Positions 33,100 through 41,088 of a DNA stretch of 64,000 bases are shown piece by piece (position 1 is the first letter of the stretch; the number at the start of each line of letters is the position of its first letter). This DNA comes from Nocardioides alpinus. GTDB taxonomy: Bacteria; Actinomycetota; Actinomycetes; Propionibacteriales; Nocardioidaceae. A program made the position numbers and the translations under genes. The notes under the pieces were generated by a model. It ran no database searches. It worked only from the letters and a program-made list of their open reading frames with translations, and was not told the DNA's origin. The DNA lies in the NCBI RefSeq assembly GCF_900112035.1, contig NZ_FOKC01000011.1, forward strand, positions 1 to 64,000. The letters run 5' to 3'.

Positions 33100-33128
33100 T
33101 GACTACGCAACGGACCAGAAAGTTGTCA
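33100..33128 (-). promoter_or_regulatory. Predicted promoter of RTX-like paralog A
   Basis: On the minus strand: TGACAA (33128-33123), a 17-bp spacer, TAGTCA (33105-33100), then about 30 bases with AAGGGG to ATG 33070. The same boxes and spacer occur before paralog B (37455-37427), in a longer stretch conserved between them. Confidence 0.55.
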
Positions 33129-33152
33129 CGAAGTGCTGACGGACGCCGACGT

Positions 33153-33172
33153 CCGCTCATCGGCATGAGCGG
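33153..33172. repeat. Dispersed palindrome-type repeat, copy 3
   Basis: CCGCTCATCGGCATGAGCGG: a perfect 8-bp inverted repeat (CCGCTCAT and ATGAGCGG) around CGGC. A related GCGGCAGATGCGGATG follows at 33184-33199. It lies in the 300-bp gap between divergent paralogs A and C, which otherwise holds the promoter of A and the palindrome at 33299. Confidence 0.6.
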
Positions 33173-33298
33173 GTGACCTCAACGCGGCAGATGCGGATGT
33201 TCACAGCGGGGTCTGCGGGACGGTCGAGACAGCCGCTTGACTCTCGCAACCGCGAACGCCGACAACTAGTCACGAGGTCGGCGCGTCTTAGCAAGGAC

Positions 33299-33312
33299 CG
33301 TCGCATGCGACG
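33299..33312. promoter_or_regulatory. 14-bp perfect palindrome upstream of RTX-like paralog C
   Basis: CGTCGCATGCGACG is fully self-complementary and lies about 60 bases before GTG 33371. It could be a regulator site or a small hairpin in the leader; nothing else in the window repeats it. Confidence 0.35.
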
Positions 33313-33370
33313 TACCGTGACCGACACGCTGCCCACCGTCATCGGGGGGTGGCTCACCCAAGGGGGAACC

Positions 33371-34369
33371 GTGCTTCAACGTTCGACCACACTTGTTGTC
33401 ACCGCGCTTGTTACGGGGGCGCTGAGCGCACCGTCTTCGGCGGCTTCGGCCACTGCCGAGACCTGCCAAGGCCGGGCGGCCACGATCGTCGGCACTGGCC
33501 CGACCATTCAGGGCACGCCGGGTGATGACGTCATCGTCACCGGCACCTCCCAGCGTACCTACGCTGTCGCTGGGAACGACCTGGTGTGCGTGAGCCCGTC
33601 CGCCGTGTTGGTGGTCGCGGGCGACGGCGATGACGTGGTGGACGCGTCCCAGGCTGGGTTGACAACAAGCGTTACCTATCTAGGTGCTGGTCTCGACCGC
33701 TACCTCGGGGGACCTGGCCCAAGCTATGTGTACGCGGACGGGACGGATGACACCGTGACAGACGCCTGGCGGGCGTACCTGACGGTCACCGCGCCTGTGA
33801 CGGGGACACCTGGCACCTACACCGGTGGCGGGATCGCCGTCTGGTCGGCCGACCAGGACGTGGAGATCGACCTGGACACCAACATGGTGACGGTCGGCGG
33901 GGTCCATGCGGTCAACCTGTCTGGGATCGTTCACGCGGGCGTAGTCGCGCCGCGCGCGGTGTTGCGAGGCAACGCCGAGGACAACTACCTGTGGGGGGCG
34001 GGATGCGATGTGCTGTTCGTCGGGAAAGGCGGAAACGACACCCTCCGCGGTGCTTCTTACTCCGACGACTCCCCCTACGCCCAGATCAAATCGGAGTGCG
34101 TGGGCATGAAAGCCACTATGCGTGGTGGATCCGGCGACGACAGCATCCAGGGGTGGCAGGGCCTCAACCGGTTGGTCGGGAACGCAGGCAACGACGAACT
34201 CCAAGGCCGCGCCCTATCAGACGTGCTTCTCGGTGGCAGCGGCCGCGACGACCTCAGGGGCGGCGAGGGGTCGGACGTGCTCCGCGGAGGCGGCGGACGC
34301 GACACCGCCTACGGGCAGGATGGCCGGGACCGCTGCGATGCCGAACGCGAGCGTCGCTGCGAACGCTGA
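33371..34369 (+). CDS. Secreted RTX-like calcium-binding protein, paralog C (divergent member)
   Basis: A 332-aa protein beginning with a signal peptide (VLQRSTTLVVTALVTGALSA, cleavage likely near SAASA) and then ETCQGRAATIVGTG, the same opening as paralogs A and B. The middle is beta-rich with low similarity to them. The C-terminus has RTX-like units: GGSGDDSIQGWQGLNRLVGNAGNDELQG, then GGSGRDDLRGGEGSDVLRGGGGRDTAYG, ending GRDRCDAERERRCER, again with terminal Cys. I start at GTG 33371 after AGGGGGA; ATG 33305 is open in frame but gives a poor export signal. It is divergent from paralog A. Likely extracellular; role unknown. Confidence 0.82.
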   Translation: MLQRSTTLVVTALVTGALSAPSSAASATAETCQGRAATIVGTGPTIQGTPGDDVIVTGTSQRTYAVAGNDLVCVSPSAVLVVAGDGDDVVDASQAGLTTSVTYLGAGLDRYLGGPGPSYVYADGTDDTVTDAWRAYLTVTAPVTGTPGTYTGGGIAVWSADQDVEIDLDTNMVTVGGVHAVNLSGIVHAGVVAPRAVLRGNAEDNYLWGAGCDVLFVGKGGNDTLRGASYSDDSPYAQIKSECVGMKATMRGGSGDDSIQGWQGLNRLVGNAGNDELQGRALSDVLLGGSGRDDLRGGEGSDVLRGGGGRDTAYGQDGRDRCDAERERRCER

Positions 34370-34397
34370 AACCGCTAGGGCTGACGATCGCCCGGGG

Positions 34398-34461
34398 CGC
34401 TCAATCGGCATGAGCGGACGCCCGACTTTCGGCAGATCCGCGCATATCGCGGCACATGAGT
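34398..34461. repeat. Dispersed palindrome-type repeat, copy 4 (composite)
   Basis: CGCTCAATCGGCATGAGCGG at 34398-34417, then TCGGCAGATCCGCGC at 34429-34443, then ATCGCGGCACATGAG near 34446-34460. It carries both words of the repeat family in one place. It fills most of the gap between paralog C and the leucine-rich-repeat gene. Confidence 0.6.
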
Positions 34462-34524
34462 GCGTTCCCGGGCGGGACGAGAACGTAGGTGGAATGCGAT
34501 GTGGTGGTCGGTGGGTCCGGCACG

Positions 34525-35406
34525 ATGGGACGCGTGAGTCCTGACTTCGCCTGTCGCGAGCTGCCGCACGGCGGCATTGAGTTTGACCTTCTCGGGCCCT
34601 GGTCGCCAGAGGCTGCGGAGGCATTCCACGAGTCGGGAGCTGACCGCCTGGTTGCCAACTACGCGCGCGGATTCGCGGCTCGCGATCTGCGGTTCCTCGT
34701 GGGTCTCCCGCTCCGTGAGCTCGAAGTTCTCGCTCGCACCATCGACGACCTTGGACCGGTTCACGAGCTTGGCGACACACTGGAGTCGTTGGCGATCACG
34801 ACAGGTTCAGGCACACAGATCGACCTCGCTCGCCTTCCCCGGCTCGAGGACGTCTCGTGCGACTGGCGCCAGGTAGCCGACAGCATCGCGGAGACCGATG
34901 CCCTCGAACGGGTCTCGTTGCTGGCGTACGACTCTCAGGACCTGCAGCGCCTCGCCCATCTGCGCCAGCTGCGCGCTCTGCGGATGAAGGAGAGGCCCGC
35001 GCTGCGCACCCTCGAAGGAGTGCAGCAACTCTCGTGGCTCGACACACTGGAGATCTACACGGCCCCGCTGCACGACATCACCGCCCTGGCAGAGGTGAGG
35101 TCTCCAGCGCTTCGCGCGCTGGCTCTGGGCGGCTGCAAGCAGGTCACAGAGCTCGACGCGGTGGCGGCGTGCGAGGCACTGGAAGAGCTCGACGTGAGCG
35201 AATGCGGCGCGATAGTGAGTCTGTCTCCGATCGCCGACCTGGATCGGCTGAACCGGCTGTACTTGTACGGATCGACCAACGTGCTGGACGGTGATCTGTC
35301 ACCGCTGCTCGGACTACGTCGGCTGCGCGATCTGCGCATGGCGAGCCGCCGGACCTACACGCCGAGCCTTGCCGACGTGAAGCGCCAGCTCGGGCTGGAG
35401 GACTGA
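34525..35406 (+). CDS. Leucine-rich-repeat-like protein
   Basis: A 293-aa soluble protein made largely of irregular leucine-rich repeats of about 20-24 residues, for example LRFLVGLPLRELEVLARTI, LRQLRALRMKERPALRTLEG, LSWLDTLEIYTAPLHDITAL, LRALALGGCKQVTELDAVA and LNRLYLYGSTNVLDGDLSPL. No signal peptide or membrane segment is seen. I use ATG 34525 with GGTGGG upstream; GTG 34489 and GTG 34534 are possible. LRR folds bind proteins; no catalytic domain is attached. The coding frame continues for 28 codons past its TGA (see 35407-35493). Base composition is a little less GC-rich than the metabolic genes nearby. Confidence 0.72.
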   Translation: MGRVSPDFACRELPHGGIEFDLLGPWSPEAAEAFHESGADRLVANYARGFAARDLRFLVGLPLRELEVLARTIDDLGPVHELGDTLESLAITTGSGTQIDLARLPRLEDVSCDWRQVADSIAETDALERVSLLAYDSQDLQRLAHLRQLRALRMKERPALRTLEGVQQLSWLDTLEIYTAPLHDITALAEVRSPALRALALGGCKQVTELDAVAACEALEELDVSECGAIVSLSPIADLDRLNRLYLYGSTNVLDGDLSPLLGLRRLRDLRMASRRTYTPSLADVKRQLGLED

Positions 35407-35493
35407 GCTCTCCAGAAGCGACCCCAGGAGGAGCTCATCCGGCGCACCGACACGGGCCAGACCAACTTCGACGAGCTGCACTCGTGGGACTGA
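35407..35493 (+). pseudogene. Possible coding remnant in frame after the LRR gene
   Basis: Directly after the LRR stop codon the same frame reads ALQKRPQEELIRRTDTG then QTNFDELHSWD before a second TGA. The stretch is charged, uses codons like a gene and ends with a plausible C-terminus. It may be the lost tail of the LRR protein after a premature stop, or chance. The rest of the gap to 35603 holds nothing I can assign. Confidence 0.3.
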
Positions 35494-35602
35494 CTGTCAG
35501 GTGAAGGCGCCATGACTGCCGCCTGCGCCGACTGAGTGCCTCTTGCGGGTTGGTCGCAGTGCGAGCACGCTTGACCTACGAACTGCCGAACGAGGAGTCC
35601 TC

Positions 35603-36028
35603 ATGGACACCGGGACCGCGTTGCTGGTCAGCGTTGCCGCGGGCGCACTGCTCGGCGCAGCGTCATCCTTGGTCACGCGTCGGGTGAGCTTCCTTGCGGG
35701 CATCTTGTTCGCGGCAGCTTTCGCGGCCGTTGGCCTCGTCGTGCTCGCGGCTCGCGGCGAGGAAGCCTTTGCTCCGGTCGTGGGGGCGATGCTTGCGTTC
35801 GGCGTCGTTGCGACACTGCTCGATCCGCGCGCCAGGCGCGGTACGAACTGGACCACCGGTGAGCAGGTGGTCGTCGGGACCACCTTCGTCGTGTTGGCGG
35901 CCTTCGTGCTCACGCAGCGAAACGAGGACGGCTCGCTGTCGTCGTTCCTGCTGTACCTCGCGTACATGCTGCCCATGTACGGCGTCGGGGTATGGGCCGC
36001 GCTGTCATTCCGGTCATCACGGCGGTGA
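35603..36028 (+). CDS. Small multi-pass membrane protein of unknown function
   Basis: A 141-aa protein with about four hydrophobic segments: TALLVSVAAGALLGAASSL, FLAGILFAAAFAAVGLVVLAA, VVVGTTFVVLAAFVLT and LLYLAYMLPMYGVGVWAAL. Short polar loops separate them. ATG 35603 has a GAGGAG ribosome site; the longer frame upstream has no support. No conserved motif lets me name a family. It is convergent with RTX-like paralog B, 73 bases away. Confidence 0.72.
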   Translation: MDTGTALLVSVAAGALLGAASSLVTRRVSFLAGILFAAAFAAVGLVVLAARGEEAFAPVVGAMLAFGVVATLLDPRARRGTNWTTGEQVVVGTTFVVLAAFVLTQRNEDGSLSSFLLYLAYMLPMYGVGVWAALSFRSSRR

Positions 36029-36101
36029 GTCAGGTTCCGTTCCGCGCACTGACGCCATGTCCAGACCCCTGCGTGGCCCACGAGACGCGCTAGACGCGCG
36101 G

Positions 36102-37397
36102 TCAGATGCGCTTCTCGCAGCGCCGAACCTTCTCGCCCTGGCACACGTCGCGCCCTTCCCGACCTTCCACGTTGTCCCTGCCCGGGCCGCCGATGAGGCG
36201 GTCATCGCCGTACCTCCCGGTGATGGCGTCGTTGCCGGGGCCGCCGATGAGGCGGTCGTCGCCCATGCTCCCAGTGATGGTGTCGTTGCCAGGCCCGCCA
36301 TCGATCGTGGCCTTGTAGTTGGAGCACCGGGGCCTGGTCCAAGAGTCTTCGCCATAGCCTTCGTACTTGACCTCAGCGGCCGATCCGTCCCGGCCCTTCA
36401 TTCCCTTGATGGTCGTCCGGCACGCGATGACGATGATGCCGTTCGCGCGGTTGGTGCCGATGACGTCGGCGCGCCTCGCGGTCACGGTGAGGTCGTCGAA
36501 GCCGCGGACGCGGATCGATTCCTCCACGCCCGCCCTGGTGGCCGTCACCCGGGAACGGCTCAGGTCGGCGCGCACCCGGCCATAGCCAACGAGCTTGAGC
36601 AGCAGGTGGTTGCGCCCGCCGTCGCCCTTGATCCGCGTCGCCCTTCCGCCCAGGCTGTCCGACTCGTAGGAGTCCTTGCCGCCACGGAGCGCGATGTTGC
36701 GGTCATACGTCGTCGGCGCGTCGACCTTGAGGTGCTCGGTGCCAGCGGTACCGCGGAACGTGAAGAGCCCGTACTCGGTCGACGTGGTGAAAGCCAGCCT
36801 CTCGAAGTCGCCCGTCCAGATCAGCGCCGTGTCGGCGCCGGTCACGGTGCCTGTGGCGTCCATGGTGACGTCGCCGTTGGCGGATCGAACGCCCAGGATG
36901 CCGTCCGTACCCACGGACACCGCGCCCGGGGCGGTCTGGATGCCGCTCCAACTGACTTCACCGAAGGCGAGGTCGATGACGTCGGCGTTCGGCTGGGCTG
37001 CCATGCCGGAGGTGACGAGGCCGTAGCCGCTGGAGCGGATGACGTCGGCCTCGGTGTCGGCGCCGTCGGCCGTGCCCGCGAAGATCGTGTGCGATCCGCC
37101 GTTGGAGGCGGTGAACGTGTCGGCCCCCGCGCCGAGGATGGCGAAGACGGGGTTGTAGCCGACCCCGTCCTCGATGGTCGCGCACACGAGGTCACCGCCG
37201 CCGAGCGCGTCGACCCGCGTCGCGCCGTTCGTGACGATGACGTCCGCGCCCTCCGTGCCCACGATCTGGGCCCCGCGCGTGCCGACGATGGTCGCCGCCT
37301 GGCCCTCACATGTCTCGTCCGCTGCGGCAGCCGTGCCCATTGGCGCGAGCAGGGCAGCGCCCAGCAACGCGACGGCGGTCAGACTGATGGTCCTCAT
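36102..37397 (-). CDS. Secreted RTX-like calcium-binding protein, paralog B
   Basis: A 431-aa paralog of the gene at 31733-33070. It has an almost identical signal peptide (MRTISLTAVALLGAALLAP), the ETCEGQAATIVGTRG opening, shared blocks such as DLAFGEVSWSGIQTAPGAVS, RADLSRSRVTAT and VIACRTTIKGMKGRD, and the ending DVCQGEKVRRCEKRI. The C-terminal RTX units are arranged as near-identical 18-residue pairs (GGPGNDTITGSMGDDRLI and GGPGNDAITGRYGDDRLI). Start ATG 37397 follows AAGGGG. The upstream 75 bases match those of paralog A, so the duplication included the promoter. Likely extracellular and calcium-binding; function unknown. Confidence 0.87.
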   Translation of the reverse strand: MRTISLTAVALLGAALLAPMGTAAAADETCEGQAATIVGTRGAQIVGTEGADVIVTNGATRVDALGGGDLVCATIEDGVGYNPVFAILGAGADTFTASNGGSHTIFAGTADGADTEADVIRSSGYGLVTSGMAAQPNADVIDLAFGEVSWSGIQTAPGAVSVGTDGILGVRSANGDVTMDATGTVTGADTALIWTGDFERLAFTTSTEYGLFTFRGTAGTEHLKVDAPTTYDRNIALRGGKDSYESDSLGGRATRIKGDGGRNHLLLKLVGYGRVRADLSRSRVTATRAGVEESIRVRGFDDLTVTARRADVIGTNRANGIIVIACRTTIKGMKGRDGSAAEVKYEGYGEDSWTRPRCSNYKATIDGGPGNDTITGSMGDDRLIGGPGNDAITGRYGDDRLIGGPGRDNVEGREGRDVCQGEKVRRCEKRI

Positions 37398-37426
37398 GAT
37401 TCCCCTTGACCGTTGACGAACCCGTA

Positions 37427-37455
37427 TGACTACGCATCGGCCCAAAAGGTTGTCA
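37427..37455 (-). promoter_or_regulatory. Predicted promoter of RTX-like paralog B
   Basis: On the minus strand: TGACAA (37455-37450), 17-bp spacer, TAGTCA (37432-37427). Identical boxes and spacer lie upstream of paralog A. Confidence 0.55.
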
Positions 37456-37622
37456 CGACCCGCTGACGGAGACTGGGCCACCCCGGGGGGATGGGTCGCC
37501 CCGCCCGACGGACACAACGCCCGCCAGGCCCAGTGAAGACCCTGGAGGTCGAGCAGCGCGGCTGCCGTCGAGGAGGTGGCGCGCACGCTGCTCACAGTCG
37601 GCCATGCGACGGTGCGCCGACC

Positions 37623-39800
37623 TCACGGCCGGCTGACCACGAGCACCGGCGCGGGCTCCACCACCGGCTCACCCGGGACCTCGCTTCGAGCCCAGACCCG
37701 GTCCCCCAGCAGCACCAGCACCGCGGGCAGCATCACGAGACGGATCAGCGTCGCGTCGAGCAGGATCGCGACGGCAAGGCCCACGCCCATCATCTTCATC
37801 TCGAGCATCGAGAGCGTGGCGAAGATCGCGAACACCGACACCATGACCCCGGCCGCGCTGGTCACCACGCCCGCAGTGTCGATGACGCCCTGCTCGACCG
37901 CGAGCCGTGCAGGCAGTCCACGTCGTACGTGCTCGCGGATCCGGCTCAGGACGAAGACGTGGTAGTCCATCGACAGGCCCACCAGGATGACGAGCACGAT
38001 CATCGGGATCCAGTCGATGAGGAACCCCGGGGACGTGAAGTCGAGCGCCCCCGCGAACCAGCCGTGCTGGAACACCAGCGTCATCATCCCGAAGGCCACG
38101 GCCACCGAGGCGAGGTTGAGCACCGACGACACGAGCGCGAGCAGGACGCTGCGGAACGCAACGACCATCATCACCATCGTCAGCAGCACCACGAAGCCGA
38201 TCACGATCGGGAGGTACGTCGCCAGGTGCCGGGCGGAGTCGTACGACTCGGCCGCTCCCCCGCCGACCGCGCGGTCCACGTCCAGTCCGGCGAGCGCCGT
38301 GGGCACGAGGTCCTCACGCAGGAGCTCGACCGCATCGTCCACGCGCGGGTCGCTCTCCTCGTGCGGGATCGCCAGGTCGAGGACCATCGTCCGGCCGTCG
38401 TCCGAGACCCGGGCGGCCGACGCCCCGCCCGCCACGAAGTCGCCGGTCCGGGCGGCTGCCTCGTCGAGCGCCGAGAGGGCCGAGCGCACCTGCGCCGGGT
38501 CGGTGTCCGCGTCGCCGGCGCGCACCACGACCTCGACGGAGGCGCCCTCGAGAGGGAAGGCCTTCGCCATGTCGCTCGCGGTCGCCACCTCGGGGATGGA
38601 GGCGGGCAGCGTCTCGAGGTTGGCGGAGTGCACCTTCATCCCGAGCATCGGAACGGCCAGCGCCACCACGACGGCACCGCCCAGGACGAGCGCAACGGCC
38701 GGACGTCGCAGCACCGGCTCGAGCAGCCGCCGGCTGATCCCCCCGCGGCCGATGCGGCGGTTGAGCCGCCACAGACCGGGCACCCGGGGCCGGTCGACCC
38801 AGCGGCCGAGCTTGACCAGGAGTGCGGGCAGCACGGTGATCGAGCCGAGCACGGCGATCGCGACGACAAGGATCGCGCCCGTGGCCAGCGAGTTGAAGGT
38901 GACGCCACCCACGACGTAGAGGCCCGACATGGCGACCACCGCGGCGAGGCCGGACACCAGGATGGAGTGGCCTGACGTCTCGGCGGCGATCTCGACGGCG
39001 TCGAGGGTCGAGCGACCGCGGGCGCGTTCCTCGCGTTCACGCTTGAGGTAGAACAGCGAGTAGTCGACGCCGACCGCCATGCCGATGAGCACGATCATGC
39101 TGGTGACGGTGGGTTCGGCCGGGACCAGCCACGAGACCGGAGCGGTGATCCCGATTGTCACGGCGACGCTGCTGGCCGCCAGCAGGACGGGGATCCCGGC
39201 CGCGACGAGAGCACCGAAGGCGAACATCATCAGCACGAGCGTCACCGGCAGGCTGATCCCCTCGGCAGAGGCCAGGTCGGACTCGATCTGCTCGCCGACG
39301 CCTTCGTCGATCGTGAGGTCTCCGGCCTGGCGGACCCGCAGGTCGGCGTACTCCTCCTGCACGGCCTCGGTCACCGCCGTCAGCCCCTTGGTCTCCTCGT
39401 GGTCCGCGGCCAGGCGCACGGCCACGAGCAGCGCGGACCGGTCCGAGCTCCACACGGGCGCCATCGCCTCCTCGACACCGGGGACCTCCGCCATCTCGCG
39501 AACGATCTCGGCGGCCGCCGCCTCTGCCCGCGCGGGGTCGAGGCCCGAGGCGCCGGCAGTGACGAGGACGTTCTCGGTGAGCGGGTTAGACAGGCCGGCG
39601 TCGTCGATCCACTGGGCAGCGCGACCGGACTCGTGCTCGCGGTAGTCGGCGTCGTCGGCGGTGTTGGTCGGCACCGCCGACGCGAGCACCACGGCCACGA
39701 CGACCAGGGCCAGCCAGCCGAGGATCGCGCGCCACGGGTGGGTGGCGCTCCAGCGGGCGGCCCGGAGCGGTGCTCCAGCAAGAGGGTTGCGGACGGACAT
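37623..39800 (-). CDS. MMPL/RND-family transporter (third of three)
   Basis: A 725-aa membrane protein with the two-part MMPL plan and intact relay motifs GVDYSLFYLKREREE and SMDYHVFVLSRIREHV. The N-terminus (MSVRNPLAGAPLRAARWSATHPW) resembles the other two MMPL proteins. ATG 39800 follows AGGAGC at the right spacing; the open frame upstream crosses the promoter. It is divergent from a sensor kinase and response regulator, the usual genetic pairing for this actinobacterial subgroup, so it is probably their target. Lipid or drug export is the family role; the substrate is not predictable. No terminator hairpin was found before the neighbouring RTX-like gene promoter. Confidence 0.92.
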   Translation of the reverse strand: MSVRNPLAGAPLRAARWSATHPWRAILGWLALVVVAVVLASAVPTNTADDADYREHESGRAAQWIDDAGLSNPLTENVLVTAGASGLDPARAEAAAAEIVREMAEVPGVEEAMAPVWSSDRSALLVAVRLAADHEETKGLTAVTEAVQEEYADLRVRQAGDLTIDEGVGEQIESDLASAEGISLPVTLVLMMFAFGALVAAGIPVLLAASSVAVTIGITAPVSWLVPAEPTVTSMIVLIGMAVGVDYSLFYLKREREERARGRSTLDAVEIAAETSGHSILVSGLAAVVAMSGLYVVGGVTFNSLATGAILVVAIAVLGSITVLPALLVKLGRWVDRPRVPGLWRLNRRIGRGGISRRLLEPVLRRPAVALVLGGAVVVALAVPMLGMKVHSANLETLPASIPEVATASDMAKAFPLEGASVEVVVRAGDADTDPAQVRSALSALDEAAARTGDFVAGGASAARVSDDGRTMVLDLAIPHEESDPRVDDAVELLREDLVPTALAGLDVDRAVGGGAAESYDSARHLATYLPIVIGFVVLLTMVMMVVAFRSVLLALVSSVLNLASVAVAFGMMTLVFQHGWFAGALDFTSPGFLIDWIPMIVLVILVGLSMDYHVFVLSRIREHVRRGLPARLAVEQGVIDTAGVVTSAAGVMVSVFAIFATLSMLEMKMMGVGLAVAILLDATLIRLVMLPAVLVLLGDRVWARSEVPGEPVVEPAPVLVVSRP

Positions 39801-39849
39801 GGCGGGCTCCTGGCGTCGAGGTGGACGAACGTCCTCAGCCTCGGCCTCG

Positions 39850-39901
39850 GACAGGGGCCCGGTCGCTGGCGCCAGGCCCCCTGTCGGGGTGGACCTAGGT
39901 C
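39850..39901. promoter_or_regulatory. Candidate operator region between MMPL and two-component genes
   Basis: Within the 139-bp divergent gap are three symmetric elements: GACAGGGG (39850-39857) with CCCCTGTC (39878-39885), the palindrome CTGGCGCCAG (39866-39875), and the perfect palindrome GACCTAGGTC (39892-39901). The last resembles NarL-type regulator sites in size and symmetry. Which one is used cannot be decided from sequence. Confidence 0.45.
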
Positions 39902-39939
39902 TACTGCCCCGAGCGGCTGGAACGGGGAGGATGGGGGGC

Positions 39940-41088
39940 ATGCGCACGTCAGCTGGTCCGTGGACCGTCACCGGGTTCGCCGCCTGCCAGCTCCTCCTGG
40001 TCGTGCCCTCGATCGTCGCGGTCGTGCTGGTCGCCGTCGGAGGGCTGCTCGCCCTCGTCACCATCGGCGTCCCGATCCTGCTGCTGGGGTTGCCGGCGCT
40101 GCGCTGGATCGCCGATCGGCACCGGTCGATGGCCGCGCGCACCCTCGGTCACGACGTCCCTGCCGACTACCTCCCCACCGAGGGCCTGAGCACCCTGGCC
40201 AGGGTGCGCACCTGGGCCGTCGACCCGATGACGTGGCGCGACCTGCTCTGGGTCCTGGTGTCCCTCACGGTCGGCTTCGCACTGGCCCTCGTCACCGTCC
40301 TGCTGCTGGTGCTAGTGGTCACCGGTGCCTTCTGGTGGTACGGCGCTCCGCACGTCATGCGGCTGCGTGCATCGATCGACCGGATGTTCCTCACCCGCGG
40401 CCACACCGAGCAGCTCGAGCAGCGCGTGGTCGACCTGACGGTGTCGCGGGCCGACACCGTCGACCACAACGCGACCGAGCTGCGACGGATCGAGCGCGAC
40501 CTCCACGACGGTGTGCAGGCGCGCATGGTGGCCGTCGGGATGACGCTCGGACTCGCCGACGACCTGTTCGAGCGCGACCCCGAGGCAGCGCTCCGACTGC
40601 TGACGGAGGCCCGGGACACCACGGGTGCGGCGCTCGCCGACCTCCGTGCCGTCGTGCGCGGGATCCACCCGCCCGTGCTCGCCGACCGTGGCCTGACCGG
40701 GGCCGTGGAGGCGCTGGCCCTCGACATGGCGCTGCCTGTCACCGTCCTGTCCGACCTGGCCGGCCGCCCGCCCGAGCCGGTCGAGTCCGCGGCCTACTTC
40801 GCCGTCGCGGAATGCTTGGCCAACGTCGGCAAGCACTCCGGCGCGACCCGGGCCTGGGTCGACCTGCACCACGACGCCGGCGTGCTCCGCGCCTCCGTCG
40901 GCGACGACGGACGAGGCGGAGCCGATCCGCGACACGGCAGCGGCCTGATCGGCATCATGCGGCGTCTCTCCGCGTTTGACGGCACGATGGTGGTCTCTAG
41001 CCCCGACCGGGGGCCCACGCTGATCACGCTGGAGATTCCGTGCGCCTTGTCATCGCCGAGGACAACGCTCTCCTCCGCGACGGGCTGA
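39940..41088 (+). CDS. Two-component sensor histidine kinase (HisKA_3 type)
   Basis: A 382-aa kinase of the NarX/DesK class. Four hydrophobic segments in two pairs lie in the first 140 residues (LLLVVPSIVAVVLVAVGGLL, then LVSLTVGFALALVTVLLLVL). The dimerisation helix has RIERDLHDGVQARM with the phospho-His near 189. The ATPase has CLANVGKHSGATRAWV and DDGRGGADPRHGSGLIGIMRRL. I start at ATG 39940, nine bases after GGAGG; ATG 39931 would add three residues. The sensor loops are short, so it probably reads the membrane itself. Its end overlaps the response regulator gene by 49 bases. The divergent MMPL gene is the expected target. Confidence 0.9.
   Translation: MRTSAGPWTVTGFAACQLLLVVPSIVAVVLVAVGGLLALVTIGVPILLLGLPALRWIADRHRSMAARTLGHDVPADYLPTEGLSTLARVRTWAVDPMTWRDLLWVLVSLTVGFALALVTVLLLVLVVTGAFWWYGAPHVMRLRASIDRMFLTRGHTEQLEQRVVDLTVSRADTVDHNATELRRIERDLHDGVQARMVAVGMTLGLADDLFERDPEAALRLLTEARDTTGAALADLRAVVRGIHPPVLADRGLTGAVEALALDMALPVTVLSDLAGRPPEPVESAAYFAVAECLANVGKHSGATRAWVDLHHDAGVLRASVGDDGRGGADPRHGSGLIGIMRRLSAFDGTMVVSSPDRGPTLITLEIPCALSSPRTTLSSATG

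Noticed and set aside
33071..33370. A possible small RNA or tRNA gene in the 300-bp gap
   Set aside because: No cloverleaf or T-loop sequence was found; the gap is explained by a promoter, a repeat copy and a palindrome.
31163..37397. A mobile island with transposase or integrase
   Set aside because: The region looks accessory, but no transposase, integrase, direct-repeat attachment site or tRNA border is visible.
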